NCBI RefSeq assembly: GCF_029931775.1
Contig: NC_079321.1
Location: 13,226,501 to 13,290,500, forward strand
Direction: 5' to 3'
Length of the DNA stretch: 64,000 nt
From: Euleptes europaea
Lineage: Eukaryota > Chordata > Lepidosauria > Squamata > Sphaerodactylidae
Part shown: positions 1-10,391 of the stretch, one piece after another
How positions within the stretch are numbered: position 1 is the first letter of the stretch
How the letters are laid out: the number at the start of each line of letters is the position of its first letter
The notes under the pieces: generated by a model
The model's database searches: none
Seen by the model: the letters and a program-made list of their open reading frames with translations, nothing else
What the model was told of the DNA's origin: nothing
Position numbers and translations under genes: made by a program

Positions 1-292
1 AAGAGCGGTGGTTTGGAGCGGTGGATTCTGACCTGGAGAACCAGGTTTGATTCCCCACTCCTCCACATGAGCAGCAGAGGCTAATCTGGTAAACCGGGTT
101 GGTTTCCCCACTCCTCCACATGAAGCCAGCTGGGTGACCGTGGGCTAGTCACAGCTCTCTTAGAGCTCTTTCAGCTCCACCTACCTCACAGGGTGTCTGC
201 TGTGGGGAGGGGAAGGGAAGGCGATTGTAAGCTGGCTTGATTCTTCCTTAAGTGGTAGAGAAAGTCAGCATATAAAAACCAACTCTTCGTCT
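1..292 (+). repeat. tRNA-derived SINE (family A), 5' end cut by window edge
   Basis: Begins in the TGGTTTGGAGCGGTGG part of the head, includes the B-box-like GGTTTGATTCCCC, and ends in TATAAAAACCAACTCTTC. Near-identical copies are at 28618, 37912, 39068, 48296 and, inverted, at 60265. Confidence 0.85.
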
Positions 293-573
293 TGATTGGA
301 GAATTACTTTCACTTATTATGCTGATGGAAAAGCAGCTCCAAGGCAAAAACTAAAAACTTCTATGACCTCAACTATTGCACAGCCACAAAGCCGTTCAGC
401 ACACTGCTCAAGTCAGACACTGTGTGGCAAGGAGGCTCGACTCATGAATAATTGCCCCTGTCAATTTGTCTGCAGAACATGTTTGCGGCATCTCTAATCA
501 CCATTGCCCATTCTACATTTTTGCAAACGGGGTCCCAATCTTAGAATCATAGAACTGGGAGCGGTGTTTTAGG
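293..573. other. No recognised feature
   Basis: No coding potential, repeat family or RNA gene recognised. Confidence 0.5.
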
Positions 574-795
574 TAGAGTTGCCAATTTCTAGATGGGGCC
601 TGGAGATTTCCCAGAACTGATCTCAGACTACAAACATCACTTCCCCTGGAGAAAATGGCTGTTCTGGAGGGTGGACTCTATGGCATTATACCTGTTGAGG
701 TCTCTCCCCTCCCCAAACCCCAACTCTGCCTACAACCTCCAGAGGCTCCACCCCCAAATCCCCAGGAATTTCCCAGCCTAGAGGTGGCAACCCTA
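574..795. mobile_element. hAT-type MITE, 'TAGGGTTGCCA' family, diverged variant
   Basis: Starts TAGAGTTGCCAATTTCTAG and ends GTGGCAACCCTA. The internal blocks CCCCTGGAGAAAATGGCTG and CTATGGCATTATACC are shared with other copies. No clear target duplication; an older copy. Confidence 0.75.
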
Positions 796-1445
796 GGCTA
801 CCGTAAGTTGGCTGCAACTTGATGGCACTTTCCACCACTGCTTTAAAGGTGTCCCCGTGTAAAGTGCATCAGGGTAGTGGAATCTCGATGTTACCAGGGC
901 TCCAATAACTGTGGCCAGCCTACCTCTGGCCATTGGGAGGCATAGTTGGTGAAAGATACCATTCCCCCTTCTCTTCAAAAAGTCTTGGTGGGCAAGCGTC
1001 AGACCTACAGGTGGAGATGACTCAGGCTGTAAATATAGAACAAAAAACCCTTAGATGAATAGAATCTTGCAGCTAAAACAAGGTTATTAAGAGGAGCCGG
1101 CTGTACCATTCAGCTTCTACCAGAATTCAGCAATTCGGTTTCAGCTGAGCGGAAAGTCTACTTCCAGCTGAGCACAGCTGAGAAGAATCTTGTGGCTGAG
1201 AAGAATCTTCCCTCAAGGGTTAGGATGAGTCATCCTATGCAGCTCTTCTACTATTTCTGTGCAATAGTCTGTTGACTTTGTCGAGACGATATTTTGCTGC
1301 AGCATCACATTATCTGTTGTTTATTAGATGTCAGGAACTGACAAAAGACAACTATAATTGGCGCAAACACAAAATGTCTCTGTGTGTATCCTACCGCAAT
1401 ACAAGTTGGTGCTCCAGCAGATCTTGTTGAGCTTACAATCACAAG
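796..1445. other. No recognised feature
   Basis: Short open frames only; no family recognised. Confidence 0.5.
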
Positions 1446-1758
1446 TGAATCATGGGCCATTTATGCAGGGCTGTTTCCCTCGCAGTCACTCCGCAGACTG
1501 CTCTGGGGCTTCGTTTGGATTCTGCAGGCCTTTCCCGACCATCAGAGATCACCTCGCTCTCCCCGTGCATTTTGCCCATGTTTTCCGGATGCTGTTTTAG
1601 TGAGAATCCAGAAAACGTGGGCGAAACATGCAGAAATGAGTGGGGAGTGCAAGGTGACCTCTGACAGTCGGGAAAGGCATGCATAATAAAAACGAAGCAC
1701 TGGAGCAGTCGTGGGGGGTGACTGCGGGGAAACAGCCCTGCATAAAGGGCCATGCAAT
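1446..1758. mobile_element. Foldback (long terminal-inverted-repeat) MITE, copy 1
   Basis: The two halves are near-perfect reverse complements. TTTATGCAGGGCTGTTTCCC on the left is mirrored by GGGAAACAGCCCTGCATAAA on the right, so the whole element could form one long hairpin. This symmetry explains open frames on both strands here. A related element is at 6690-6995. Superfamily uncertain. Confidence 0.85.
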
Positions 1759-1913
1759 GCATCAGATGAGCAGTACTTCAGTTATGAGAAGTTAGCTGCA
1801 GCAAAAAATGGGGAAATACCTGCCCTGAGCTGTTTCAGTACATGAAAACAGCTTAGGGGGAGGGGGAAGGCAGGAGACTTTCCTCTCAGCATCATTCTGA
1901 GCTCATTTGGGAC

Positions 1914-2455
1914 AGAATCACAGAATCATAGAGTTGGAAGGGACCACCAGGTCATCTAGTTCAACCCTCTGCACAAGGCAGGAAACTCACAACTACCTCC
2001 CCCCTACACCCCCAGTGACCCGTACTCCATGCCCAGAAGATGGTCAAGATGCTCTCCCTCTCATGATCTGCCTAAGGCCATAGAAGCAGCATTGCTGACA
2101 GATGGCCATCTAACCTCTTAAAAACCTCCAGGGAATGAGAGCTTACCACCTCTCAAGGAAGCTTGTTCCACTGAGGAATGGCTCTAACTGTTAGAAAATT
2201 CTTCCTAATGTCTAGATGGAAACTCTTTTGGTTTAATTTCAACTCACTGGTTTTGGTCCGGCCTTCTGGAGCAACAGAAGACAACTCAGCACCATCTTCT
2301 ATATGACAGCCCTTCAAGTACTTGAAGATGGTTATCATATCACCTCTCAGTCTTCTCCTTTTCAGGCTAAATATACCCAGCTCCTTCAACCTTTCCTCAT
2401 AGGACTTGGTCTCCTCAGGATCTTCTTCAATACTTAAAAGCCAGTCCCTACAGCT
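1914..2455 (-). mobile_element. CR1-type LINE, 3' end fragment
   Basis: The minus strand encodes [28 protein letters not shown], the C-terminal CR1 reverse-transcriptase tail, and ends in the CR1 3' terminus (reverse complement of CAGAATCATAGAGTTGG). 5'-truncated as usual for CR1. Confidence 0.9.
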
Positions 2456-2954
2456 GTGGAGAACCTGTTAAAAACCCAAACATGCAGATTGGCCCTGAGA
2501 GAGCCTAAAAGCCTGGCTAAAGTCTGCTTCGCCCCTGATATGTTTCCACTGAGATTATGCCCATTGTAGAATCAGCATGAAAAGGCACTGGGGAGAGCCA
2601 TGTATCTTCAAAATACACCAGTGTTGTCCACTTACGCCTCTCCAGCTGGCCTTCTGAAGTATCTGGTCCATGATTTCTGAGGTGGTTATGAGTCATTATT
2701 GGGACTCTTCCCCTTTTAAAATTAATTCACAGAGAAATATTTTTCTATGATACCTCACCTGGAGCATCCTTTAAGGGTGCAGAAATGTTCCTTGATGTTT
2801 CAGGGAGCCAGTTTCATGTCCCACAGGTGTGGGGACTGGTTCACTATTAAAGGAAGAGATAATGCACATTCATGGAGCACAAGGGAGTCTAAAACTTCAC
2901 AATCCTCATCAGCACATAAATTCACTTTCCCAAGAATGAAGTGTGAGTGTGTAC
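2456..2954. other. No recognised feature
   Basis: No conserved coding or repeat signal seen. Confidence 0.45.
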
Positions 2955-3645
2955 ATGTGAGTAGCGGTGTGTGTGAACAAGATCTTGGGGTATGGGTGGA
3001 CTGTTAGCTACATATGAGCAGCCAGTGTAACACAGCAGCTAAAACGGCTAATGCAGTGCTGGGGTGTATCAACAGAGGCATAACATACAAACCGCAAGAT
3101 ATCACAGTCCCGCTGTACACCACATTGGTCAGGCTGCACCTGGAGTACTGTGTGCAGTTCTGGAGGCCTCACTTCAAAAAGGATGTGGACAGAATGGAGC
3201 GGGTACGGAGGAGAGCGACGAGGATGATCAGAGGCCTGGAAACCAAGTCCTAGGAGGAAAGGCTGGAGGAGTTGGGAATGTTTAGTCTGGAGAAGAGGAG
3301 GCTGAGGGGGACAGGATTGCTCTCTTGAATTATTTGAAGGGCTGTCACTCAGAGGAGGGCACGGAGCTGTTCCTGTTGCCAACAGAGGATAGGACTCGCA
3401 ATAATGGGTTTAAATTGCAGGCAGAAAGGTACCGGCTGGATATTAAGGAAATTATTTTTTACAGTAAGAGTTGTTTGACAGTGGCATCAGCTACCTGGGG
3501 AGGTGGTGAGCTTCCCGTCACTGGCAGTCTTTAAGCAGAGGCTGGACAAAGACTTGTAAGGGGTGCTCTAGGATGATCCTGCATTGAGCAGGGGGTTGGA
3601 CTAGATAGCCTGTGTGACCCCTTCCGCCCCTATGATTCTAAATTG
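2955..3645 (+). mobile_element. CR1-type LINE, 3' end fragment
   Basis: Contains [20 protein letters not shown] followed by [17 protein letters not shown] in one frame, continuing in other frames as [15 protein letters not shown]-like and YLKGCHSEEGTELFLLP. Ends near TATGATTCTA. Decayed by frameshifts and stops; 5'-truncated. Confidence 0.9.
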
Positions 3646-3653
3646 CTAATGTG

Positions 3654-3856
3654 TAGGGTTGCCAGGTCCCTCTTCGCCACCGGTGGGAGGTTTTTGGGGT
3701 GAAGCCTGAAGAGGGCGGGGTTTGGGGATGGGAGGGACTTCAATGCCATAGAGTCCAGTTGCCAAAGTGGCCATTTTCAGGTGAACTGATCGCTATCAGC
3801 TGGAGATCAGTTGTAATAGCAGATCTCCAGCTAGTACCTGGAGAATGGCAACCCTA
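3654..3856. mobile_element. hAT-type MITE with exact 8-bp target-site duplication
   Basis: The element runs TAGGGTTGCCAGGTCCC ... GGCAACCCTA. Both sides carry CTAATGTG (3646-3653 and 3857-3864), an exact 8-bp duplication, the hallmark of hAT transposition. It sits just past the end of a CR1 fragment. This copy defines the ends for the family. Confidence 0.93.
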
Positions 3857-3864
3857 CTAATGTG

Positions 3865-4493
3865 AGTTCTGTAAAACAGAATATCGTCATGGCTAGTGTC
3901 TCCGAGCGTACACATATTTATAATTCTGAACAAAAATGGGGATCCTCCCCCGGCATCTTTTATATACTTCAACCTTTTAAATCCAGAAGCATTTAAAACA
4001 TTCAAATAGCCCATGGAACTAAAGCCCCGGGTTGGCGAAGAGAGGTTGTGGAGACTTAATCCATAATGTATGTGGAATGCTTGAATAATTCAGGCAGTAG
4101 CTGGAGGCCTGGTGTTGAACAGATTCAAAACAATCATTTTTTCCCATTCTGAGATGGGGCAGAGGAGAGGGAACAATGGAAGGCAGTTGTTTGAAGAAGT
4201 TGCAACATATGAACAATTCATATTTGGGAAGCTGGTTATGTTTGCTCGTTTGAGCTGTAATGGGCATTCCAGTCGGCCCCCTTAAGCGGCAACTGCAAAG
4301 GCCGTGAACATTAAGGGAGGATGTGCTAGAAGCAAAAGAGACCTTGTGCGAAGGCTTTAGAGCAGGAAAGAAAATTTAAAAGGGCTCACCGGATGGCTTG
4401 CTGCAGCAAACCGTTCTTTGCTTCATTTTATGGTTGCGCCAACGTGTGCAGAATAAACTGAGGGACTGTAGAAAGCGGTGTGTGGAATGGGGG
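3865..4493. other. No recognised feature
   Basis: Unassigned; no coding or repeat signal recognised. Confidence 0.45.
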
Positions 4494-4916
4494 GTAGGGT
4501 TCCAGATCCAAGTTGGGAAACTCCTAGAGATTTGGGAATGGAGTCTGGGGAGGACAGGAACCTCAGTGGGGTACAATACCGTAGAGTCCACCCTCCAAAG
4601 CATCCATTTGGATGGATATCTGTCATTTGGAGATGAGCTGTCATTCCTGCGTGGCTAGGGTTGTCAGCTCTGGGTTGGGAAATACCTGGAGATTTTGGGG
4701 GTGGAGCCTGATGAGGGTGGGGTTTGGGGAGGGGAGGGACTTCAATACCATCGAGTCCAATTGCCAAAGTGGCCATTTTCTCCAGGGGAACTGACCTCTA
4801 TCGGCTGGAGATCAGTTGTAATAGCGGGAGATTAGCATCCCTACATGTGGCACTACAGCATGTCCTCAAATAAGTAAAAAAGCTCCTGGAGCCACCTGGA
4901 GGCTGGCATCCCTAGT
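4494..4916. mobile_element. Older hAT-type MITE split by a younger copy
   Basis: Left part 4494-4655 (TAGGGTTCCAGATCC...) and right part about 4885-4916 (CACCTGGAGGCTGGCATCCC) belong to one subfamily. Between them lies the copy at 4656-4843. Confidence 0.65.
4656..4843. mobile_element. hAT-type MITE inserted in an older copy
   Basis: TAGGGTTGTCAGCTCTGGG ... TTAGCATCCCTA. Flanks TGCGTGGC and CATGTGGC agree at 6 of 8 positions, consistent with a decayed 8-bp duplication. Confidence 0.75.
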
Positions 4917-5304
4917 CCAAAGTGCCACAGGATGGGCCTAATGGAATTGCTAACAAAGATCCCAGTTAGGTGAAGTATCTGAAGATGCCAGCAGGGTTCT
5001 CCATGCCCTGACCCTTCCTCTCCTTCCCTTTTTTGGGGAAATGCCCCCATATCACCTTTGGCCAATCAGCGAGCATACCTGTTCACTCACTTTGGTCCCT
5101 GTTCTTTATGTCCATGCTTTATGCCCAAATACTATGGCTGAAGCAAGAATCGCCCCCCACGTTTGTGCTTTGCCCATCTGAATCATGCCCTGTTTTTGTC
5201 GTGGACCTGTGGTCAGCCCTTGCCTTGACGATTCCTGGTTTCACCCCTAAGTGTAGCTACAGGTTTCCTTTTCCTGAACCTCAACAGATGCGTCCAACTT
5301 TTCA
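4917..5304. other. No recognised feature
   Basis: Unassigned sequence. Confidence 0.45.
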
Positions 5305-5312
5305 TGCTCTTC

Positions 5313-5506
5313 TAGGGTTGCCAACCTCCAGGTACTAGCTGGAGATTGCCTACTATTACAACTGATCTCCAGCCGATAGAAAAAAATGGCTACTTTGGCA
5401 ATTGGATTCTATGGCATTGAAGTCCCTCCCCTCCCCTAACCCCACCCTCCTCAGGCTCCCCCCCAAATACATCCCACCGGTGGTGAAGAGGGACCTGGCA
5501 ACCCTA
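5313..5506. mobile_element. hAT-type MITE with exact 8-bp target-site duplication
   Basis: TAGGGTTGCCAACCTCC ... GGCAACCCTA, flanked by exact TGCTCTTC at 5305-5312 and 5507-5514. Opposite orientation to the copy at 3654. Confidence 0.93.
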
Positions 5507-5514
5507 TGCTCTTC

Positions 5515-6028
5515 CCCTTGGATTTACTCTTCCCCTTGGATTTCACTTACAGGTCGCCCAGACGTTTAGGGTCCCTGCCTGAAGGTCTTTGTCTGGAATG
5601 TCCTTGGATTGCTAACTTCATGCTTTGCTTCATCCGCTTCCATGACCTCTTTGGCCTCTTGGGTTTCCTTCATGAGATACACAGTGCAAAGTGTGTGGGG
5701 GCATTTGGAATAGCTATGTGCTAATGTGGGCATTCTAGTGCTGAGCTTTATTGCTGTACGCTTGAGGTTATCGTGACTGCTCGAGCGTGCTAATTATTCC
5801 CTTCTATATCTAGCTCTGACTTCACCACATTCAAGGTCTCGGTAATTCTCCCAAACTTGCTGTATGAATTTTATTGCTTTTCAAAGAGCCCTTTATAGCC
5901 ATTTGTGTGTATTGTGCAACATTTCCTTGGTTGTTGCTTCCACTGGTCATTGGCCAAATTGCTTATGTTGATGGCATAAAACCTAAGCTAGCAACTCAGG
6001 AAGAAGGTTTTCTTCCTTAACGCTCAGG
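5515..6028. other. No recognised feature
   Basis: Unassigned sequence. Confidence 0.45.
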
Positions 6029-6036
6029 CTACCCAG

Positions 6037-6664
6037 TAGGGTTTCCAGGTCCCTCTTCACCACCGGCAGGAGGTTTTTTGGGTGAAGCCTGAGGAGGGTG
6101 GGGTTTGGGGAGGGGAGGGACTTCAATGCCATAGAGTCCAATTGCCAAAGCGGCCATTTTCTCCAGGTGAACTGATCTCTATCGACTGGAGATCAGTTGT
6201 AATAGCAGGAGATCTCCAGCTATGTCAGGTTTATTGATACGGTCTATTTGCCAGCCAGAAGTTAGTACATTAAATTGTCTAACTTGATAAGACTGTAAAA
6301 CTGATACAAATTACAAAAATTGATAAAACTCTGACATTAATAAAATATAAAATATTAGCGCATAACACAAAAGTAGGCTTACCATCTTAAAATTACTAAA
6401 AGTGTAAAAGAATTTAACTGGTTTTTTTTCTACCCTGTTTTTGTTACTTCAAAGGGGAGCGAAAGAAGAGGAGTCTCCAGCTTCTTAAACAGGAACTCAA
6501 CCGACTTGTCTGGGAATCCGCTGATCAGGGCAGCAACAAGTCTAATACGAGCCCCATGGTAAAATGGACAGCTGAACAATACATATTCGATGGTTTCAGT
6601 GTCACCCATCCTACAAGAGCACAGCCTTTAATCTCCAGCTGGTACCTGGAGGTTGGCAACCCTA
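6037..6664. mobile_element. hAT-type MITE interrupted by a LINE
   Basis: MITE ends at 6037 (TAGGGTTTCCAGG) and 6664 (GGCAACCCTA). Target duplication CTACCCAG (6029-6036) versus CTACCCAA (6665-6672), 7 of 8. The middle (6222-6630) is a LINE tail. Confidence 0.88.
6222..6630 (-). mobile_element. Non-LTR retrotransposon 3' fragment inside a MITE
   Basis: On the minus strand this resembles the ends of the LINE fragments at 50211-50697 and 54612-55090 (GCTGTGCTCTTGTAGGATGG, a Cys-rich endpiece coding area, then an A-rich tail). It is bounded by an exact 10-bp duplication ATCTCCAGCT (6212-6221 and 6631-6640), showing target-primed insertion. R4/Vingi-like clade is a guess. Confidence 0.75.
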
Positions 6665-6689
6665 CTACCCAAGTGCCAAGTTGGACCAA

Positions 6690-6995
6690 ATTGGAAAGAG
6701 GCTAATGTCTTTTATGCACGGCTGTTTCCCATGCGGTCACCCCTCCAACGACTTCGGGTCTTTGTTTGGATTATGCATGCAGTTTCTGACCTTCATAGGT
6801 CACCTCGCTCTCCCCCTGCATTTCCCCACATTTTTTCCACGTTTCCAGGGACCTGTTTTTTGTCTCCAACTTGAACACGTGGGTAAAATGTGGGGAAATG
6901 CAGGGGGAGAGCGAGGCGACCTCTAACAGTCGGAAACGGCATGCATAATCACAACGAAGACCCGAAGTCGTTGCATAAAAGGCCCCAATTTCCAA
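6690..6995. mobile_element. Foldback MITE, copy 2
   Basis: Left-arm blocks TTTTATGCACGGCTGTTTCCC and GTCACCTCGCTCTCCCCCTG are mirrored by inverted blocks on the right (CAGGGGGAGAGCGAGGCGAC; GTTGCATAAAAGGCC). Same family as 1446-1758. Confidence 0.8.
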
Positions 6996-7091
6996 GGACA
7001 CGTTTCTAGGGTATATGCTTTTTCTTGACTACACATAATACTACCCCGCTGTAATTATGAGGTCTAAAAAGTAACCCCAACACATTTTGTT

Positions 7092-7289
7092 AAAATATAC
7101 TGTGTGTGTGTGTTAAGTGCCATCATGTCGCTTCCGACTCATGGCGACCCTATGAATAAAAGCCCTCCAAAATGTCCTATCTTTGACAGCCTTGCTCAGA
7201 TCTTGCAAATTGAAGGCTGGGGCTTCCTTTATTGAGTCAATCCATCTTTTGTTGGGTTTTCCTCTTTTCCTGCTGCCCTCAACTTTTCC
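7092..7289 (-). mobile_element. Bov-B (RTE) LINE 3' end fragment
   Basis: The minus strand carries the Bov-B 3' terminus: AGATGGATTGACTCAATAAA, GATCTGAGCAAGGCTGTCAA, GGGTCGCCATGAGTCGGAAG and a (CA)n tail. Same block as at 46872-47017 and 51260-51420. Confidence 0.9.
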
Positions 7290-9317
7290 TCAATAAAAAT
7301 ATACTGCTTTCTACTATTTAATTGTGAATATATCTAAGAGCAAGCCAGTGAATTTTGCTGAGTCCTCTGTCCCTCCCCTTCCAAAAACTAGCTCTAGTAG
7401 AAAATGTATTGAGAAAAGTTCTAGTTCTGAGGAGTATTTGCATGCATAGCTTGTGGCCTTGTTGATGGTTCTGAACATACAACATAATGGTAATGAAACG
7501 GCATGAGAGCTGTGACGCACCCTTACATTACAAATGCCTCCTCTTTCCCTGTTCCCGCTTCATTGGTTGCCTTGTGGGTGGACATGCGGATAAACTGCAA
7601 TAACATAACAGGAGGAAGAAAGGAGGAGACGTGGGACTTTTGACTTTGGCACTGGGCAGATGTCCTCTGTAAAGTGTAGCTTAAAGTTCTGTTGCTTTTG
7701 AGGGTGGTGTTAGAAGACACAGTAGACATGCTCTGCTTTTATGGTGTTTAAGTTGATCAGAGATTTGCCAGAGCCAGATGCCCAACCTATTTCAACATCC
7801 AGCTAAGATCTGTTTTAGGTCATCTTTGCGCTTCAAGCTTCCTGGGAGCTGATTTGCTGTTTATATGCCCCATTGAATGAGTTTTGTTATTGTGGTGTTT
7901 AAAGCAAAGAGTATTTGATGGATTTACTTTACAGCTCTCTGCTTTGAAAATGTATGTAAATTGAAAAGCAAGCTCTAAATCCTCTAAACAAATAAATATT
8001 TGCATGTGATGCAAAGGAGCATACAAAAATCTGTAATGCTGTGAAATTAAAGCCTTTGAAGAAACAAAAATCTAACTGGGTGCCAGAGCACAAGTCAGTA
8101 CGGACTTCTCTTGGCAAGGCTTATTATGGACTCCTTTCTAGAATCACAAATGCGAATTCCAAATGTGAACTGAGTTTGGGATGAGATTTATGAATGTTCT
8201 TGGACTAAACTTCGCACTGTAAACCAGTTTTGTTATAGAAGGCTTAAGAACTGATTCTGCACTTCATCAGTTGTAGTTTTACTTTATATCAGATTTGAAA
8301 GATGCATCAAGAAGGAGGGATCACCTCTGAAGAAATGTAACGCGTCCGACTTCTCAAGATCATATCAATGACAGCCTACCCCATCTGTTTACCTCCTCCG
8401 GGACCATTGCAAAACCCTGGTGGTCTTAGCCTTTTTTTTTTTTTTTTTTTTGCTTACAGTACAAAGAAGACATCCCTTTCCCATTCCTTAATATCCACAT
8501 TCCCTTTTTATAATTTCTGCACATCCCGTCTGTGTCAGCTTTTGAATAAACCACATTGACCAGATCCCCTTGGCATCAAGCTGTGGAAAGAAAGGTTGTG
8601 CTTATTTGGATTAATCAACTCACTCCTACTACTGTAGAAACTGGCCCACTATCCCTCCATTTATCATACTGATATTTTTCAGTATGCTAGATAAAAAAAC
8701 AAAACACAAAAAACAGAAGTCAATAGTTACAAAAAATATAAAAGGACAATGTTACTTCAAGGCTGATACACTCGTGTTGTCTATTAACTTTAGTAAATTA
8801 GATATAGTTTTCAATAAATATAAAATATTCAGTGGATCTAATCCATGTCCTTATTTGAAGAAAACCAGTCATTGTTACCAGCATATCCAGATAAAGCCCA
8901 AGAAAAGGATACAATATGAACAACATAGATAAAACTGGGAGGAAAGGGATGATGGAAAAACAGGATTTTCTTCTGCCGTTATCCTTGTGGAATTGTCCCC
9001 ATACAAAAAGAAGAAAAAATGGTTGTGAGATTGTTTGCATCCTGTTTCACTGGCCACACATTCCTGTTGGTTTTTTTAAAGCATGATCTGGAAGAGATGT
9101 CATCGCACTCTATAGTTTACCATCGAGTTTTGGGCAAACCCAGCGTGATGATGTTACTTTTGGGTTGTGCCAGAAGCAACATTCTTAATTGGGGGATGCT
9201 GATTGCCCCCTTCCCATTTTGCTGTGGAATTTCCTCCAATACCCCAACTGTGTGGTGGTGGACATTGGCAGCGGGGTAGGGGGAAGTCTCCCGTTATACC
9301 AGGAGACCTGGCAACTG
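7290..9317. other. No gene recognised; poly-T tract at 8432-8450
   Basis: About 2 kb of AT-rich unassigned sequence. Open frames are short and lack family features. Confidence 0.5.
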
Positions 9318-9400
9318 TAGCTGTGAAAACTCATACTGAAATAAACATTAGTCTTTAAGGTGCCCCTAGATTTTTGGGTTTTTTTTGTTTTCAAGGCAGG
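9318..9400 (+). mobile_element. Penelope-like element tail fragment
   Basis: GAAAACTCATACTGAAATAA followed by CATTAGTCTTTAAGGTGCCC matches the tail shared by several PLE copies here (compare the reverse strand at 23000-23060). Very short. Confidence 0.55.
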
Positions 9401-10191
9401 CAAAAAACAATTCAATGAAACAGGCATGCCACAGACTGAAAACTCACAGTGCACTTGACGGTAAACAAGAACATCTGCTCCTCTGCCTTGGACTCCAGAA
9501 GAACACCAGGAAGGCTGTCGACTCGAGCTCCTTTCGCTGACAGCTCAAAGTTGTGTTTGGAGCAGGAATTCACAACTGTTTTTGACGTACGGTAAGTGGC
9601 AAATCAGCGAACAGATGGCACCTGGCTGTGGCAGGCGTGCGATGGGCTGCGATGGGCTTTTCGGCGCGTCCTCTCTGGGCCTACCTGCTGCCCAGCTGCC
9701 CGTGCGGAAAACGAAAGACAACAGCCGCCGCCGAAACAGATGTGGGTCAGCTCTCCCAGCTTCTTCCCTCTGCTTTCAAACAGCCACGGGGGGCTACTAC
9801 TTGGATCGGGGGGCTGCGTTGAGTGTTTAACCCTTTCCCTCGCACAAACGCCCCTGCCAAAGCCACAAACCCTTCAGTTGCTGCTGAGGACATAATAGAA
9901 GAACTGTATTTTCCCCAGCGGGGCTGCTAGTCACCAGTGGAAAGGGTGTAGGGGAAACGAAGGCTGGCTATACTTCACAGCATGAACAGAACAGCAAACA
10001 GCATGCTGGGAAGGGGCCGTGGGTGGGTGGGGTCACCCCAAAGTAGACCAGAGGAAGGCATTTTTCATTGTCAGGGGGACCCTAAAAGCCCTGTCCACAC
10101 ATCCCGCAGAATGAGGCAGCAGCATTAAGGAGTATAATGGGGCTGGGCCACTTCAGGTGGGGTCACAATCTATTGCTTCCTCCCCTGCAAA
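9401..10191. other. GC-richer unassigned segment with a consensus splice donor
   Basis: 9420-9590 is open in a frame on each strand and ends at ACG|GTAAGT (9587-9595) on the plus strand. 9600-9880 is GC-rich with several CpGs. No protein family recognised; an exon of a non-coding RNA is possible. Confidence 0.25.
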
Positions 10192-10391
10192 TAGGGATGC
10201 CAGCCTCCAGGTGGGACCTGGGGATCCCCCAGAATTACAGCTCATCTCCAGACTACAGAGATCAGTTTCCCCTGGAGAAGATGGCTGCTTTGGTGGACTC
10301 TACGGCATTGTACCCCGCTGAGGTCCCCTGTCCTCCCCAGGCTTCACCCTCAAATCCCTAGAAGTTTCCCAACCTGGATCTGGCAGTCCTA
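10192..10391. mobile_element. hAT-type MITE, subfamily with GTACAATGCC core
   Basis: TAGGGATGCCAGCCTCCAGG ... TGGCAGTCCTA with the CCCCTGGAGAAGATGGCTGC block. Diverged ends. Confidence 0.75.

Noticed and set aside
9515-9532. GTCGACTCGAGCTC resembling a cloning-vector linker
   Set aside because: Flanking DNA is not vector-like; overlapping restriction sites here are most likely chance.
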